Positions 9,146 through 19,711 of a DNA stretch of 64,000 nt are shown in pieces (position 1 is the first letter of the stretch; each line of letters starts with the position of its first letter). Origin of the DNA: Shouchella shacheensis (GTDB taxonomy: Bacteria; Bacillota; Bacilli; Bacillales; Bacillaceae_D). Location: assembly GCF_001484965.1 (NCBI RefSeq), contig NZ_KQ947393.1, forward strand, positions 76,234 through 140,233, read 5' to 3'. The notes under the pieces are model-generated. The model was not told where the DNA came from. It saw only the letters and a list, made by a program, of their open reading frames with translations, and ran no database searches. Both the position numbers and the translations under genes were made by a program.

Positions 9146-9479
9146 GTACTCCTCTTCCTACCTCTAATCAAATAGTAGCTACTATAGTTAATACTTTAAT
9201 TTATAATTAACATTTTAATTATACGAAAGGCCATTAGAAGTGTCAAGTCATTTTCACGCTTTTTATAAATAATACGCTTCTGTGTAAATAATAATATTAA
9301 TACGTTTACATTTATGTTAACCTTGGTTAAAGTAGTTTTTTGGTTGTTGAGTAAGAGTGGTTTCCTTTAATTATAAGCAAACACTTGGATTCTCGAGAGG
9401 GGGCTTTATACTTTACACATTCTGAGACTAAATTTGACTACCGGGACAAAAAAAATTTAAGGAGTTTTTTGCACCAAAA

Positions 9480-9494
9480 AGGTTGCGCTTACAT
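9480..9494. promoter_or_regulatory. cre site (CcpA) upstream of GH43 gene
   Basis: Read on the minus strand, ATGTAAGCGCAACCT matches the Bacillus cre consensus WTGNAANCGNWNNCW at every fixed position. It lies about 30 nt before the GH43 start, a position suited to blocking transcription when preferred sugars are present. Confidence 0.75.
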
Positions 9495-9522
9495 TTAAAT
9501 TTTGAAAAGAGGGGCTAGTTAA

Positions 9523-12120
9523 ATGAATCCAAAATGCAAGCAATTTTCGTTCTTTATTTTGTTAGCGGTTGCTTTAACCGTGCCAATTGTCGGGTATAGT
9601 CAGGGACATGCGAAATCAGGCAATAATGGAAATAAGCCTCATGAAGATGATCAAAGGGAGACACCAAATTTTTCTGAGGCCTCTGTTCACGACCCTTCTA
9701 TTATCAAGGCCAATGATACGTTTTATGCATTTGGGACTCACATCGAAGCCGCCAAGTCCACAGATTTAATGGAATGGTCGAATTTCACGAATGGTTATAC
9801 GACCCCTGACAATACGTTATATGGTGATCTATCGGAAAATTTAGCCGAGTCCTTTGAGTGGGCCGGCGAAGATGATGCGGACAGCAGAGGCGGATTTGCC
9901 GTATGGGCTCCTGAAGTTATCTGGAACGAGCATTATAAACATAAAGATGGTTCAACTGGTGCTTATATGATGTACTATAGTGCCTCTTCCACGTATATAC
10001 GTTCCGCGATTGGTTATGCCGTCTCAAAAAACATTGAGGGGCCATACGAATATGTGAATACAATTATGTACTCAGGCTTCTTCGAAGGTGATGCCTATGA
10101 TGACAATAGTGATGTCAATAAAAATTGGGGAAATACTCACCTTCCAGATCTTATAAAGGAAGGAACGTTAGAGGGAACGAGAGATGACTGGTTTACGGAT
10201 ACCGGTGGGTATAACTATAAGGATTTCACCAATGCCATTGATGCTAACTTGTTTTTTGACGAAGACGGAAAGATGTGGATGACCTACGGTTCTTGGGCAG
10301 GAGGAATTTTCATTCTCGAAGTCGCCTCAGCAACAGGAAAGCCGATTTATCCTGGCGAAGACGGGATGACGGATGATGGCAGAGTGATAGATCGTTATTT
10401 CGGCACTAAAATTTCAGGCGGATATGGTCGATCAGGGGAAGGTCCTTATGTGCAATATGATGAGGGGTCCGGCTATTATTTCTTGTATGTCACGTATGGG
10501 GGCTTGGCATCTGACGGAGGTTATCAAATGAGAACATTCCGTTCAGAGAATCCGGATGGACCATACATTGATGCTGCTGGAGACGAGGCCGTATTGCCGG
10601 ATTCATTGGATGATGGTTCTGTTAGAAATAGACCAGACGCACGAGAACACGAAAAGCGCGGAAATAAACTGATGGGCAACTTCATATTTGAGCGAAAAGT
10701 CGGCGACCCAGGATCAGGCGACGGCTACGGTTATGCAGCCCCAGGTCATAATTCCGTGTACAAAGATCCTGAAACAGGCCAGCAATTTTTAGTTTTCCAT
10801 ACTCGCTTTCCTGGCACTGGAGAGATGCATGAACTCCGTGTCCATCAAATGTTTGAGAACAAACACGGGTGGCACGTCACTGCTCCCTACCGTTATGCCG
10901 GAGAAGAACTTGAAAAAGTGAAAAGACAAGACGTCATTGGAGAATACCAATATATTAATCACGGCAATAAAATTACCGATGAGTTGGAGCACGCACAGTA
11001 CATTTCGTTGAATAAAAACAGTACGATTTCTGGGGATGTCGAGGGAACGTGGAAGCGAACAGGTCACAATCGGGCAGAAATCACGGTCGATGATGAAACC
11101 TATGACGGCGTTTTTGTTCGTCAATGGAATCCGGTGTCCGAAAGCTATGTCATGACATTTACTGCCATGTCAAACGATGGAGTGACCGCTTGGGGCAGCA
11201 AAATGCTTGATAAAACAGACACAGAAATTGTAGAGGATGTGGGAAATGATTTAAATCTAGGTGATACTGATAATGTCATCTCCAATTTGACGCTTCCTAC
11301 AGAAGGAACTCGTTACTCAGAAATAACGTGGGAAACTTCAGATGCAGATGTGGTTACCGATAAGGGTGAAATTTCTCGCCCGGACACGGATTCTGAGTCA
11401 GCAACTGCCACTGCCACTCTCACTGCCACAGTTACGAAAGGAGATGCCTCGGAGACTCGTCGTTTTGAGATCACTGTTTTACCATTAAGAGAGACTGGGT
11501 TAATCGCTCACTACACCTTCAATAATCACTTAGAAGACAGTACAACTAATTTTGCTGCTGGTGTACCTACTGGTGACAGGCTCGATCATTCAGGTGGTGA
11601 CATCACGTTTGAAGAAGGCCAGCACGGTCATGCAGCGGCATTCCATGGTGATTCAGGTATAAGCTTGCCAGACGGCCTTATCTCAAGTAACTCGTATTCT
11701 GTATCTGTATGGTTAAAACCTGAAAAATTAACGCCTTATACGACGTCTTTCTTTGGAGCAAAAGATGAAAACAATTGGGTGAGTCTCCTTCCTTATGGAA
11801 CTGGGGAAATCGCCAATACGATGGTCTGGTCAGGTAGCTCGACATGGTATGATGCCAATACAGAGATGATGATTCCCCCTGATGAGTGGACCCATCTTGC
11901 TTTCACGGTGAATGACGGGAACATTCGTGTCTATGTTGACGGAGAAGAAAAGCATGCCGACTCCGGCTTCCCTGATATTTTTACAACGACCGATGCTAGC
12001 TTCGGTTTGGGGGTCAACTATTGGGATGATCCTTATCAAGGATTAATGGATGAATTGCAAGTCTATGAAGGGCTTCTTTCTGCGAAAGAGATTGCGGAAA
12101 TGGCTGAACGGGAGGAGTAA
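9523..12120 (+). CDS. secreted GH43 endo-arabinanase with Ig-like and LamG domains
   Basis: An 865-residue exported enzyme. A signal peptide (about residues 1-28) precedes a five-blade GH43 domain at about 50-400. The catalytic triad is visible: Asp57 (VHDPSI), Asp240 (NAIDANLFFD) and Glu306 (SGEGPYV). Next come the small beta-barrel found C-terminal to Abn2-type arabinanases (GEYQYINHG, 460-570), an Ig-like stretch (580-655) and a LamG/concanavalin-like domain (about 660-850) likely to bind polysaccharide. The best match is endo-1,5-alpha-L-arabinanase of the AbnA/Abn2 kind, with extra C-terminal modules. It feeds arabino-oligosaccharides to the neighbouring importers. A cre site lies just upstream and a strong terminator just downstream. 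There is no cell-wall anchor, so it is released or held by substrate. Confidence 0.88.
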   Translation: MNPKCKQFSFFILLAVALTVPIVGYSQGHAKSGNNGNKPHEDDQRETPNFSEASVHDPSIIKANDTFYAFGTHIEAAKSTDLMEWSNFTNGYTTPDNTLYGDLSENLAESFEWAGEDDADSRGGFAVWAPEVIWNEHYKHKDGSTGAYMMYYSASSTYIRSAIGYAVSKNIEGPYEYVNTIMYSGFFEGDAYDDNSDVNKNWGNTHLPDLIKEGTLEGTRDDWFTDTGGYNYKDFTNAIDANLFFDEDGKMWMTYGSWAGGIFILEVASATGKPIYPGEDGMTDDGRVIDRYFGTKISGGYGRSGEGPYVQYDEGSGYYFLYVTYGGLASDGGYQMRTFRSENPDGPYIDAAGDEAVLPDSLDDGSVRNRPDAREHEKRGNKLMGNFIFERKVGDPGSGDGYGYAAPGHNSVYKDPETGQQFLVFHTRFPGTGEMHELRVHQMFENKHGWHVTAPYRYAGEELEKVKRQDVIGEYQYINHGNKITDELEHAQYISLNKNSTISGDVEGTWKRTGHNRAEITVDDETYDGVFVRQWNPVSESYVMTFTAMSNDGVTAWGSKMLDKTDTEIVEDVGNDLNLGDTDNVISNLTLPTEGTRYSEITWETSDADVVTDKGEISRPDTDSESATATATLTATVTKGDASETRRFEITVLPLRETGLIAHYTFNNHLEDSTTNFAAGVPTGDRLDHSGGDITFEEGQHGHAAAFHGDSGISLPDGLISSNSYSVSVWLKPEKLTPYTTSFFGAKDENNWVSLLPYGTGEIANTMVWSGSSTWYDANTEMMIPPDEWTHLAFTVNDGNIRVYVDGEEKHADSGFPDIFTTTDASFGLGVNYWDDPYQGLMDELQVYEGLLSAKEIAEMAEREE

Positions 12121-12149
12121 TATAAAGAGATTGCTATAACATAACGATT

Positions 12150-12199
12150 GAGGAGGGGGTTCTTAAAGGTCTATTTTCACCTATAAGAACCCCCTCCTC
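12150..12199. terminator. bidirectional hairpin terminator
   Basis: Arms GAGGAGGGGGTTCTTA and TAAGAACCCCCTCCTC pair perfectly around an 18-nt loop, between the convergent GH43 and DUF624 genes. The stem is very strong but has no long T-run on either side. Confidence 0.8.
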
Positions 12200-12205
12200 T
12201 CCTTC

Positions 12206-12844
12206 CTATTGATTCACCACTTCCCCTTGCAGTACCTGCCCTGCCCGCCGAAAGGCCTTTTGTGAAAAGTGAGTGGTCACCCAAGCACATAGGCTTCCGC
12301 CAAAGCAGACGGCAGCTGGTGGGACAAATATGAAAAGAACGAAGGCAACCGTCAAAGCCGCTATCATCAAAAGGGCATATTGCAAGGAGGCGAGTGAGAG
12401 AAGCAGTGTGCTTTTTAAGAATTCGGTCAGCCTCGCTTCAAACGAAACCATTGCCGGAAAAAGAAACAAGGCAGTCAATCCGTAGACAAACAGAGCACAG
12501 ACAATGAGCACTGTCGCAATCATCGCCCACACATGCTCGTAACTTGCGACAACCATCAGGTCAAGTACTAAGATCACCCCAATGACTGTAAACACATAAC
12601 CGATGAGATTGGCGTTCATGATGGAGTTCTTCCATTCCCGATAAAACGTGCGCACAAGCGGAATGTCCTTCTCTCCGTTATGCCATTCGCGCATAATCGA
12701 ATACATCGCTTGTGTGGCCGGGAAAAAGCCGACCACGATCCCGCCGAGTAGAGAAAACAAAATCCATAGGCCATTGAGACTCGCAAAGCGTACAATCGAG
12801 TCGCATATACGAAGCGCCATTCCTCTTAATCCTTCCGTTTCCAC
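12206..12844 (-). CDS. YesL-like DUF624 membrane protein
   Basis: A 212-residue DUF624 protein with the family block GFFPATQAMYSIMREW near residues 39-54 and about five hydrophobic helices. It is the last gene of the arabino-oligosaccharide operon, 20 nt after the MalG-type permease. The start is GTG with AAAGGAAG about 7 nt upstream. Its repeated linkage with importers suggests a supporting role in transport or envelope stress, but none is proven. Confidence 0.85.
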   Translation of the reverse strand: METEGLRGMALRICDSIVRFASLNGLWILFSLLGGIVVGFFPATQAMYSIMREWHNGEKDIPLVRTFYREWKNSIMNANLIGYVFTVIGVILVLDLMVVASYEHVWAMIATVLIVCALFVYGLTALFLFPAMVSFEARLTEFLKSTLLLSLASLQYALLMIAALTVAFVLFIFVPPAAVCFGGSLCAWVTTHFSQKAFRRAGQVLQGEVVNQ

Positions 12845-12864
12845 CGGCTCACTTCCTTTCTCCC

Positions 12865-13707
12865 TTAGCCTTTAATTCCAGAGAAACTGACTCCTTTGAC
12901 AATTTGCTTTTCAAAAAACAGGAAGGCAATGATCACAGGCAATGAAGCAATCGCATTGACCGTCATCGGCAAAATATACGTTTCCGAATAGTTTGAGTTG
13001 AACATTGGAATCCCTACCGGCAGCGTATAAAGCGACTCAGAGATAATCGCGAGAAACGGCCAGAGAAAGTTATTCCACGAAGCAATAAACGTTAAAATTC
13101 CGACAGCGGCCAACGCCGATTTAGCCAGAGGCAACACCACATTCCAATAAAGTCGAAAATCATTGCAGCCATCAAGCTTGGCGCTTTCAATCAATTCATC
13201 TGGCACGCCGTCGAAAAAGCTTTTTAAGATAATCACGCCCAGCGGTGCGGCAATTCCCGGCAAAATCAGGCCAGCATACGTGTCTAGGAGTCCCATCGAC
13301 CCGATGATTTCATAAAGAGGAATGATCATCGCCTCTCCAGGGACCATTAAGCCGGCAATAAAGAACAGAAACAACGCTTTCCGGTAGCGGAACCGCATCT
13401 TTGAGATCGCAAATGCCGCCATCGAGGTAATGACAAGTGTAAGAAATGTCGTTACCACTCCAATGAAGAAACTGTTCCAGATCCACAAAAAAATGTCGCT
13501 GCCGAGAGTAACATCGATATAGTTCGTAAATGTGTAGGGTGGCAAAAACCACTCAATCGGAGATAGAGCCGCTGTCCCCTCCGGTTTCAATGAAACAAAA
13601 ATCATCCAGACGATCGGAAAGATAAACAGCAACGCCATCACGAAGGAACCGAGCACTTTGACAGGACGAAAGGGGTCACGTTTGTTTTCTAGCAAAGACT
13701 GACTCAT
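12865..13707 (-). CDS. carbohydrate ABC importer 2, permease (MalG/AraQ type)
   Basis: A 280-residue six-helix CUT1 permease. The EAA loop is ESAKLDGCNDFRLYW with VVLPLAKSA following. Its ATG overlaps the TGA of the preceding permease gene (ATGA), showing tight coupling. The DGCN-FRLYWNV version of the loop is nearly repeated in the permease at 54030-54860, so importers 2 and 5 may share ancestry and the same ATPase. Confidence 0.92.
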   Translation of the reverse strand: MSQSLLENKRDPFRPVKVLGSFVMALLFIFPIVWMIFVSLKPEGTAALSPIEWFLPPYTFTNYIDVTLGSDIFLWIWNSFFIGVVTTFLTLVITSMAAFAISKMRFRYRKALFLFFIAGLMVPGEAMIIPLYEIIGSMGLLDTYAGLILPGIAAPLGVIILKSFFDGVPDELIESAKLDGCNDFRLYWNVVLPLAKSALAAVGILTFIASWNNFLWPFLAIISESLYTLPVGIPMFNSNYSETYILPMTVNAIASLPVIIAFLFFEKQIVKGVSFSGIKG

Positions 13708-14633
13708 AGCATTCTTCCTTCCTTTCCGCCTAATCGTAGCTGAATAATGGAGAGGACAAGCAAGACCATGAAGAGCAGATAGGACATCGCAGCCGCGTAT
13801 CCAAGGTCATAGCGCTGAAATCCCATTTCATAGATATAGAGAATGATCGGTCTTGTAGAGGTGCCTGGCCCTCCGTCCGTAATTAACAAGATTTGCGCAA
13901 ATACTTTAAAAGATGCCAGCACTTGGAGAAGCAAAATCAAGCGTCCGATTGGCACAAGCTGCGGGAGCGTAATGTTCCAAAACATCTGTCTGCGTGTAGC
14001 GCCATCTACCTCGGCGGCCTCGTACAGATCATCAGGAATGTTTTGCAAGGCTGTTAGAAATAAAATCATGTTAAAGCCTACGGTCCACCAGAGGGTAACG
14101 CCAATAATACTGACCCAGGCGAGAGAAGGTGTAGCCAACCAAAACGGCTCTGCCTCAAGGCCAAAGGCTTGTATAATGTTGTTCACGACTCCCGTGTAAG
14201 GTTGAAGCATAAAAATCGCCACAAATGAAATCACCGACACGGATAAAATGCTCGGGATGAAGAAGGCCCCGCGAAAGAACGTCTGCAGCCGCGTGTTTAA
14301 ATTGGCCATTAACGCGAGAACTAAAGCGAGCAGCACCATACTCGGGGTCGATAAGAGGACAAATAGCCCTGTGTTTCCAAACGATTCCCAAAAGTTCGGA
14401 TCGGTTAAGACATTTGCGTAATGGGTCAAACCGACAAAATCCTGCTGTTCAATCAACGTCCAGTTGAAGAAGCTCATTTGCATGCCTTTGATGATCGGGT
14501 AAATGGTAAATAAAACATAGACCACAAAGAAAGCGAGAATAAACGGCACAGGGCGCAATTCATTTTTCCAATTTAGCTTTTTTGTGCGTTTCACCTGCAC
14601 GGGATGAAATTCAACTTCCCTCTGCTTTTTCAT
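13704..14633 (-). CDS. carbohydrate ABC importer 2, permease (MalF/AraP type)
   Basis: A 309-residue permease with a 25-residue basic cytoplasmic tail and six helices; the EAA loop is EAAEVDGATRRQMFW with TLPQLVP after it. ATG at 14633 follows GAGGAGGGGG. It sits 17 nt after the binding-protein gene in the order SBP-MalF-MalG-DUF624. Confidence 0.92.
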   Translation of the reverse strand: MKKQREVEFHPVQVKRTKKLNWKNELRPVPFILAFFVVYVLFTIYPIIKGMQMSFFNWTLIEQQDFVGLTHYANVLTDPNFWESFGNTGLFVLLSTPSMVLLALVLALMANLNTRLQTFFRGAFFIPSILSVSVISFVAIFMLQPYTGVVNNIIQAFGLEAEPFWLATPSLAWVSIIGVTLWWTVGFNMILFLTALQNIPDDLYEAAEVDGATRRQMFWNITLPQLVPIGRLILLLQVLASFKVFAQILLITDGGPGTSTRPIILYIYEMGFQRYDLGYAAAMSYLLFMVLLVLSIIQLRLGGKEGRML

Positions 14634-14650
14634 ACGTTCCCCCTCCTCGT

Positions 14651-15928
14651 TTATTGTCGGGTCGTCACGGATAGCGCGTTGATCATCTCATCAATGCCTT
14701 CTTCCGGTGTCAAGCGATTGCTCATAATTTCATCAAGTGCCCGTACCATATCCGTTTCCGCTGGATTTTGGAAGATCGTCTTATCAGTAAAGACCACATT
14801 CTCCGCTGCTTCAGCATAGTCGGATCGGAACGGCTGCTCCTGGAATTCAGGACTATCAACAATGTCGCTTCGCGCAGGAATATGCCCAGCTTTGGCCCAC
14901 TCTGCTCCCGCATCGCTTACGAATGCCATAAATTCAGCAATCGCCTCCCGACGTTCTTGTGATTGTTCCTCTTTAATCGGCATAATGAGTGAGTGAGAAT
15001 CGCCCTGCGCTGCGTCAACCTCGAACGACTGCGGAAGAGGAAGTGCAGTGAAATTTAAGCCTTCAGTCTCCTCCCATATTCCTGTTGCCCAAACTCCTGT
15101 CATTAGACCAACAGCATTCCCAGCCTGAAACGTTTCGTAGAAATCACCAATATGCATTGGAATGACGTCGCCGTAGAAATCATGAATATACTCTGCTGCC
15201 TCAATCGCAATCTCACGATCAAGGGTAATTTCCGGCTCCCTTAAGTCATCGGAGAAGATCGGTGTTCCACCCATTTGAAAATAAACGGTCCACCACCATC
15301 TGTAGGCATCCACACCTCCAGTTGAAATCGATAACGGTGTGACATCGGGATTTTCTTCCTTCGCCTTCACAAAAAATTCTTTTAACCCTTCCGGTGTCTC
15401 TTCAATCATTGGATGGCCTTCTTCGTCAAGCAATCCTGCTTCCTCAGCCAAATCCGTATTAATATAGAGAATAAAAGGGTGCGTGTCTATTGGAACTGCA
15501 TAGGAGTCTCCTTCTACTTCTACCGCCTCACGGATATTTTCAGGGAAGTGATTGAAATCGAGTCCTGCCTCTGACGTAATCTCTTCAACCGGCTGCAGAA
15601 GTCCCTGATTCACAAGCTCTGGAATAGAGGCGGCATGTGAAATCCCTACATCCGGGCCCCGTTCCGCCGCAACGCTTGTTACAATTTTCGTGTAATATTC
15701 ATCCCAGTCTTGCAAAACCGTATTCACGTAGACTTCATCTTGGCTATTGTTATAGTCATCAACAATATCTTCCATGTATTCTAAATCCCCACCAGATAGA
15801 AAGACCCAGTATTCAAGCTGCATTCGACCATCTGCCGTCGTTTCTTCCGTATTTGTACAGCCCGCGAGCATCATCGCCCCAATTATGAAAACTAGAAAAC
15901 CTGTTTTTGAATTACGCACCCGATGCAT
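14651..15928 (-). CDS. carbohydrate ABC importer 2, substrate-binding lipoprotein
   Basis: A 425-residue family 1 solute-binding lipoprotein with lipobox MLAGC (Cys24). I chose the ATG at 15928 (MHRVRN), which has GAAAGGGGATG 7-8 nt upstream, over an in-frame start six codons earlier that would break the signal peptide. It is acidic, like the other exported proteins here. Its position directly after a GH51 gene and with a GH2 gene in the same run argues for arabino-oligosaccharide binding. A cre site lies in its leader. Confidence 0.9.
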   Translation of the reverse strand: MHRVRNSKTGFLVFIIGAMMLAGCTNTEETTADGRMQLEYWVFLSGGDLEYMEDIVDDYNNSQDEVYVNTVLQDWDEYYTKIVTSVAAERGPDVGISHAASIPELVNQGLLQPVEEITSEAGLDFNHFPENIREAVEVEGDSYAVPIDTHPFILYINTDLAEEAGLLDEEGHPMIEETPEGLKEFFVKAKEENPDVTPLSISTGGVDAYRWWWTVYFQMGGTPIFSDDLREPEITLDREIAIEAAEYIHDFYGDVIPMHIGDFYETFQAGNAVGLMTGVWATGIWEETEGLNFTALPLPQSFEVDAAQGDSHSLIMPIKEEQSQERREAIAEFMAFVSDAGAEWAKAGHIPARSDIVDSPEFQEQPFRSDYAEAAENVVFTDKTIFQNPAETDMVRALDEIMSNRLTPEEGIDEMINALSVTTRQ

Positions 15929-15959
15929 AATTACATCCCCTTTCAAAGGTTTGACGAAA

Positions 15960-15974
15960 AGGTAACGCTTACAA
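15960..15974. promoter_or_regulatory. cre site (CcpA) between GH51 and importer 2
   Basis: Minus-strand TTGTAAGCGTTACCT matches WTGNAANCGNWNNCW fully. It lies 32 nt ahead of the binding-protein start and 30 nt past the GH51 stop, implying separate catabolite control of the transport genes. Confidence 0.75.
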
Positions 15975-16004
15975 AGTTGATGAAGAGGGGACTCTCTTCC
16001 CCTC

Positions 16005-17537
<1,533 letters not shown>

Positions 17538-17573
17538 CTACACCTTTTAATAAAGCAATTTCACTTTCATCTA

Positions 17574-17601
17574 GTTAATAATAACATTAATGATTAATAA
17601 T
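17574..17601. promoter_or_regulatory. repeated TTAATAAT half-sites upstream of abfA
   Basis: GTTAATAAT (17574-17582) and ATTAATAAT (17593-17601) stand 19 bp apart in the same orientation in front of abfA, separated by ATTAAT. The second is identical to an arm of the palindrome at 8745-8768. This may be binding DNA for an ArsR-type regulator; low sequence complexity limits confidence. Confidence 0.35.
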
Positions 17602-17752
17602 ATTATTATTTAATTCATTTTATAAAAATAAATAGCAGGTGTCAACCTACTTTTCTCTCTTTTTTGAATAATATAGTTAACCTTTTAGTTAATCCATAGT
17701 GTAAAAAATCCATGAGATTACAAAAATCTCATGGACCGTTTGTTTAACAGCA

Positions 17753-19513
17753 CTACACGTTTGCGTCATTAATATCTTTAATTTCCTTCAAATCCAACTT
17801 CGGCTTCCGCCTCTCATCCAATAGCCCATTTACCTCTTGTTGAACGTCTGTAATTTGTGTGTAACAGTAGCCAGTGACATAAGGCAACGCTTTAATAGCG
17901 TCCGTTATGTTTCTGTATCTCGCAAGGAAATCCTTCTCGTTCTTCACTTGGTTTCCATAGCCCCACCCATCTTTTGTGGTAAAGGCGATTCCGCCATACT
18001 CACTAATAAGCACGGGCTGCCCTTTGTATTCATATCCATTCGCAAAAGGGTATTTCTCTTTGTTATGCGGGACCTTGTTGCCAAGGATCGCCTCCTTTTC
18101 CTGATAGCGAGCGAGAAACTGCTCAGCAAATTCCTCGTAGTCATGAAGTGTAATAATGTCCGAGATCGTGTGTTCCCAGCCGTCGTTGACAATCACTGGA
18201 CGGGTATCGTCAAGCGATTTCGTTAAGTGGTAAATGCCTTCTGTAAATGCCTGTTGTTTTTTATCAGTGAGAATGTTGCCAACCCCCCACGACTCGTTGA
18301 ACGGCACCCACGTCACAATCGACGGATGATTATACAACTGATCGACAACCTTGCCCCATTCTTGTGTAAAATTCTCCACCGCTTCTCTCGAAAACTCGTA
18401 CGTTGAAGGCATTTCCGCCCACACAAGCAAACCTTTTTTATCGCATAAATGGTAGAAGCGCGCATCCTCAATTTTCTGATGCTTCCGCACCCCGTTAAAA
18501 CCCATATCCACCATTCGATCGATGTCTTCAACAAGTGCTTCCTCCGAAGGCGGCGTCAGCATTGTGTCCGCCCAGTATCCTTGATCCAAGATCAGCTTTT
18601 GATAGATTGGACGGTTGTTGAGCAGCACCTGCCCATCCTTTGTTGAAATCTTCCGTAAGCCGAAGTAAGAATTCACCCGATCGACGAGCGAGTCTTCACG
18701 ATATAGCTTAAACTCAACATCATAGAGGTTAGGGTGTTCTGGTGACCAATGAGCAACCTTCCATTCGTGAATATTGGCAACAAGATTTACCTCATGCGAC
18801 ATCCGTTCCCTATCAGGGTGAAAGGATACGCGCCGAACCTCTCTGCCTTTGAATGAGATCGTCGTTTCTACACGCCAATTCGAATCAACACCCCCATGAA
18901 AAATGTAGTCAAACGAGACCGCATTCCGGTCAAACTGGGGGGTAATCTTTATGTCCTTCAGCCTTTCCTCAGGGACAAACTCAAGCCATACGGTCTGCCA
19001 GATGCCTGTCGTCTGCACATACCAACAGCCAAAGTTCTTATCAAGCCAACGCTGCTTTCCTCTTGGTTGGTGACAGCTGTTCGAGTCCTCTACTCGGACA
19101 ACAAGTTGCTGCGGACCACTTCCTCTCAAATAGAGGCTGATATCAAAAGAGAATGCGACGTTTCCGCCTTGATGTTCACCAACATAGGAACCATTGATCC
19201 AAACTTTCGTTACGTAGTCAGATGCCTGGAAATGCAGAAGGACATTTTTACCCGCTTCTTCTTTGGGTACGTCAAACGCCCGCTGGTACCAGACGATGGG
19301 GTGAAACTCTTCCACTCCGATGCCACTTGCTTTCGTTTCATACGTAAATGGTACGTTTATTTGCTTTGTCAGCTGCGGGGCCTTTCCCCACTCCTCCTCT
19401 TCTCCAAAATCCCCATCATCAAAGTCAAATGCCCACTTTCCGTTTAAATTCATCCAAGACTCACGCACGTACTGAGGGCGCGGGTATTCATTAAGCCTAA
19501 CCGATGTTGTCAT
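17753..19513 (-). CDS. GH2 family glycoside hydrolase
   Basis: A 586-residue GH2 enzyme: jelly-roll sugar-binding domain (about 20-180), Ig-like domain (185-285) and TIM barrel (290-580). The acid/base is Glu407 in VPFNESWG and the nucleophile Glu505 in LISEYGG. It lacks the long C-terminal domains of LacZ. There is no signal peptide, so it acts inside the cell. GH2 includes beta-galactosidases, beta-glucuronidases, beta-mannosidases and alpha-L-arabinopyranosidases. In an arabinan operon an activity on arabinopyranose or galactan side chains is plausible, but the sequence alone does not decide. It is preceded by a perfect cre site and a terminator that separates it from the regulator gene. 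Confidence 0.88.
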   Translation of the reverse strand: MTTSVRLNEYPRPQYVRESWMNLNGKWAFDFDDGDFGEEEEWGKAPQLTKQINVPFTYETKASGIGVEEFHPIVWYQRAFDVPKEEAGKNVLLHFQASDYVTKVWINGSYVGEHQGGNVAFSFDISLYLRGSGPQQLVVRVEDSNSCHQPRGKQRWLDKNFGCWYVQTTGIWQTVWLEFVPEERLKDIKITPQFDRNAVSFDYIFHGGVDSNWRVETTISFKGREVRRVSFHPDRERMSHEVNLVANIHEWKVAHWSPEHPNLYDVEFKLYREDSLVDRVNSYFGLRKISTKDGQVLLNNRPIYQKLILDQGYWADTMLTPPSEEALVEDIDRMVDMGFNGVRKHQKIEDARFYHLCDKKGLLVWAEMPSTYEFSREAVENFTQEWGKVVDQLYNHPSIVTWVPFNESWGVGNILTDKKQQAFTEGIYHLTKSLDDTRPVIVNDGWEHTISDIITLHDYEEFAEQFLARYQEKEAILGNKVPHNKEKYPFANGYEYKGQPVLISEYGGIAFTTKDGWGYGNQVKNEKDFLARYRNITDAIKALPYVTGYCYTQITDVQQEVNGLLDERRKPKLDLKEIKDINDANV

Positions 19514-19570
19514 TGTGTTCTCCTTTCCCCTTGTATACTCGAATCCACGAATTGCAAAAATAAAGTTTTA

Positions 19571-19587
19571 AAACAAAATATTTGTTT
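19571..19587. promoter_or_regulatory. 7-bp inverted repeat upstream of GH2 gene
   Basis: AAACAAA, ATA, TTTGTTT is a perfect palindrome 58 nt before the GH2 start and 10 nt from the cre site. It is a candidate operator for a repressor other than CcpA. Confidence 0.35.
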
Positions 19588-19597
19588 GTTATTACTA

Positions 19598-19612
19598 AGA
19601 ATACGCTTACAT
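19598..19612. promoter_or_regulatory. cre site (CcpA) upstream of GH2 gene
   Basis: Minus-strand ATGTAAGCGTATTCT fits WTGNAANCGNWNNCW at all fixed positions, 85 nt upstream of the GH2 start, in the likely promoter. Confidence 0.75.
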
Positions 19613-19661
19613 ATTCGAACTGTCAATCACTTTTTTTGTTTAATTTCCTATTTTATCATCT

Positions 19662-19704
19662 AAAAAAGAGCCTGCCAGGCATGGGTACGCCCAGCGAGCT
19701 CTTA
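19662..19704 (-). terminator. intrinsic terminator after regulator gene
   Basis: On the minus strand AAGAGC...GGC pairs with GCC...GCTCTTTTTT, giving a GC-rich hairpin followed by six T. It ends transcription of the ArsR-type gene, so GH2 needs its own promoter. Confidence 0.75.
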
Positions 19705-19711
19705 AAACGGT

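Noticed and set aside
18896-19447. A 183-codon plus-strand frame opposite the GH2 gene
   Set aside because: It mirrors the GH2 coding strand, shows no family motif and lacks a ribosome site.
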